Source: Rhodoferax sp. (lineage in GTDB: Bacteria; Pseudomonadota; Gammaproteobacteria; Burkholderiales; Burkholderiaceae). Taken from it: DNA of 7,147 nucleotides. Location: positions 1 to 7,147 of the forward strand of contig JAIFMT010000084.1 in the NCBI GenBank assembly GCA_020048295.1, written 5' to 3'. Both the position numbers and the translations under genes were made by a program. How positions within the stretch are numbered: the stretch's first letter is position 1; each line of letters begins with the position of its first letter. This document shows, one piece after another, positions 6,292-7,147 of the stretch. The notes beneath the pieces were generated by a model that was not told the origin of the DNA, made no database searches, and saw only the letters and a program-made list of their open reading frames with translations.

Positions 6292-6307
6292 ATGCAAGGG
6301 AACACCT

Positions 6308-6634
6308 TTAGGACTTGGAGATGGCACGCGCCTGCAGATCGGCAATCAGTTCGGCAGCCACATCCGCCAGCTTGCGACGCTGGCGGCGAGCGTTACCGCG
6401 CAACAAACTGAACGCCTCAGCGCGGGTCAGTCGTTGTTGCGCCATGGTGATGCCCACTGCCAAGCTGATGTCGCGTTCGTTGGTCAATGCCTGCTGCAAC
6501 TGGTCGCAGGTGCTCTGCAGTGCCAGCAGCTGGCGCAAGCAATCGTGCAAACCAATAGCCTCATCCTCCGCCTGGCGCTGCACCGCCGGGGCTTCGGTGG
6601 GCAAATCGTCGCGATCTGAATTGGCGACCATCAT
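6308..6634 (-). CDS. Small ANTAR-domain protein (putative RNA-binding antiterminator)
   Basis: The 108-residue product has a short acidic N-terminus, a Leu/Gln-rich coiled coil (about 28-52), and an ANTAR domain (about 45-100): ISLAVGITMAQQ, then RAEAFSLLRGNARRQ and RKLADVAAEL, which match the family pattern A..G.lM.....l...eAf.lLR..A......L.dvA. ANTAR proteins bind paired RNA stem-loops and prevent transcription termination; this one lacks a receiver or sensor domain, so a partner or ligand would have to control it. I chose the ATG at 6634 (AGGG nearby upstream) over the ATG at 6631; the frame is open to a TTG at 6694, which would add 20 residues. It follows soxB on the same strand and precedes the cyclase. 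Its target RNA is not identified. Confidence 0.8.
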   Translation of the reverse strand: MMVANSDRDDLPTEAPAVQRQAEDEAIGLHDCLRQLLALQSTCDQLQQALTNERDISLAVGITMAQQRLTRAEAFSLLRGNARRQRRKLADVAAELIADLQARAISKS

Positions 6635-6713
6635 GCCGCCCTGGGCTGTACAAGCCTGCAAAACGCTGGAAAAAACATGGCTTGATGATGCCAAAGCCAG
6701 CCCGGCTGCGCCA

Positions 6714-6727
6714 TCAGCGAGCGCTGA
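6714..6727. promoter_or_regulatory. Short palindrome upstream of the ANTAR gene
   Basis: TCAGCG and CGCTGA are exact reverse complements separated by two bases. It lies 80 bases before the preferred ANTAR start (20 before the TTG alternative). It could be an operator half-site pair or chance; no promoter boxes were recognised beside it. Confidence 0.25.
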
Positions 6728-6753
6728 GTGCCGCGTATGAAATAGCTTACATC

Positions 6754-6777
6754 GTTGGTAAGCCTTGGCTTACCAAC
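6754..6777. terminator. Perfect 11-bp inverted repeat between soxB and the ANTAR gene
   Basis: GTTGGTAAGCC (6754-6764) and GGCTTACCAAC (6767-6777) are exact reverse complements separated by TT, folding as a 10-bp stem with a 4-nt loop. It lies 33 bases past the soxB stop on the minus strand, the right place for a transcript end, but no real T run follows (GATGTAAGCTATTTC), so termination may be inefficient or Rho-assisted. A further GCTTAC at 6745-6750 repeats the stem's core, which hints at an operator instead. Confidence 0.5.
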
Positions 6778-6810
6778 CCCGTTGCAGTGCGCCCGATTTG
6801 CCGCCTATCT

Positions 6811-7147
6811 TCAGAGGTCGGCGTAGCCGGCGTTGGGCAGCGCACCGATGATTTTGGGGGCATTGAGCTTGCGCGCCGACACCTTGCCACCGCGTGCGGC
6901 CAGCCAGGTTTCCACCACTTCCCACACCTGCTTGTTGCCCTGGCTGCGCGCCTCTTCAGCCACCGGGGCCCAGCCGGCCACCTTGTATTTTTTGTCGGCT
7001 TCGATCAGCTTGCCACCGATGCGCATGTCGCCTATGCGTTTGCCCATGCTCTCTGCCGGGCTGCAGCTGTAGCTCAGGCCGCCCACACGCACCATGTCGC
7101 CGCCCTGCTGGTAATACGGGTCGGGGTTGAACAGGTTGTCGCACACG
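6811..7147 (-). CDS. soxB: Thiosulfohydrolase SoxB, C-terminal part
   Basis: The last 112 codons before TGA at 6813-6811 are present; the gene begins outside the window. SoxB is a periplasmic dimanganese enzyme of the 5'-nucleotidase family that hydrolyses the sulfonate from the thiosulfate-derived adduct on the SoxY swinging-arm cysteine, releasing sulfate. The fragment carries the SoxB-typical NLFNPDPYYQQGGDMVRVGG, then GKRIGDMRIGGK and YKVAGWAPV, part of the C-terminal nucleotidase domain; the metal-binding N-terminal domain is not in view. The end (GALPNAGYADL) looks complete. The codon at 7146-7144 is GTG and is internal, not a start. In related bacteria soxB is often the last sox gene of its cluster, which suits its being followed here by unrelated signalling genes. 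Confidence 0.93.
   Translation of the reverse strand, partial: VCDNLFNPDPYYQQGGDMVRVGGLSYSCSPAESMGKRIGDMRIGGKLIEADKKYKVAGWAPVAEEARSQGNKQVWEVVETWLAARGGKVSARKLNAPKIIGALPNAGYADL

Larger units (their letters stand above)
5929..6307. other. Intergenic region between the ANTAR gene and the diguanylate cyclase
   Basis: No convincing gene is present in these 379 bases. The region contains a candidate terminator for the ANTAR gene (6255-6291), a perfect 9-bp inverted repeat (6132-6154), and a 10-bp palindrome CGCAATTGCG at 5970-5979, about 42 bases before the cyclase TTG. It should hold the cyclase promoter on the minus strand, but I found no good -35/-10 pair. An open frame crosses it from 6199 but only as an out-of-frame shadow of the cyclase. 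Confidence 0.6.

Noticed and set aside
1..7147. CRISPR array, tRNA, rRNA, transposase or prophage genes
   Set aside because: I found no regularly spaced direct repeats, cloverleaf-like sequence, rRNA segment, or transposase/integrase motif on either strand.

Overview
The window looks like a GC-rich betaproteobacterium of the Comamonadaceae type (Rhodoferax/Polaromonas-like). This is inferred from the HisH/HisA sequences, a SoxB thiosulfate-oxidation gene, a Narx/NarL-style two-component pair, a MASE1 diguanylate cyclase, and two copies of an intergenic repeat with ATAGCTG and AAGGGCTA blocks that I associate with this family. The species was not determined.

Layout. The left end (1-1116, + strand) carries the 3' end of hisH and a complete hisA, separated by an unusually long, hairpin-rich 175-bp spacer. 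No hisF follows hisA. Everything from 1224 to the right end is on the minus strand and converges on hisA. Read in the direction of transcription (right to left), the order is: the 3' end of soxB (6811-7147); a small ANTAR-domain protein (6308-6634); a membrane-bound MASE1-PAS-PAS-GGDEF diguanylate cyclase (3712-5928); a possible 50-residue ORF overlapping the cyclase stop by ATGA (3563-3715); a soluble PAS-PAS sensor histidine kinase broken by a frameshift (1964-3578); and its LuxR/NarL-type response regulator (1224-1934).

How the parts may work together. HisH and HisA are consecutive steps of histidine synthesis. SoxB belongs to periplasmic thiosulfate oxidation. The middle block is pure signalling: a putative RNA-binding ANTAR protein, a c-di-GMP synthase with intact active and inhibitory sites, and a two-component system. 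Whether this block regulates sulfur oxidation is only suggested by adjacency.

Most notable points: (1) two diverged 42-bp repeat copies in opposite orientation bracket the kinase/regulator pair almost to the base, one supplying the regulator's stop codon and the other an in-frame stop just before the kinase; (2) the kinase reading frame is broken exactly at the end of its second PAS domain, with roughly seven residues missing, although every catalytic motif downstream is intact; (3) the his operon is interrupted after hisA; (4) strong perfect inverted repeats lie between soxB and the ANTAR gene and upstream of the cyclase. No tRNA, rRNA, CRISPR array, transposase or phage gene was seen.
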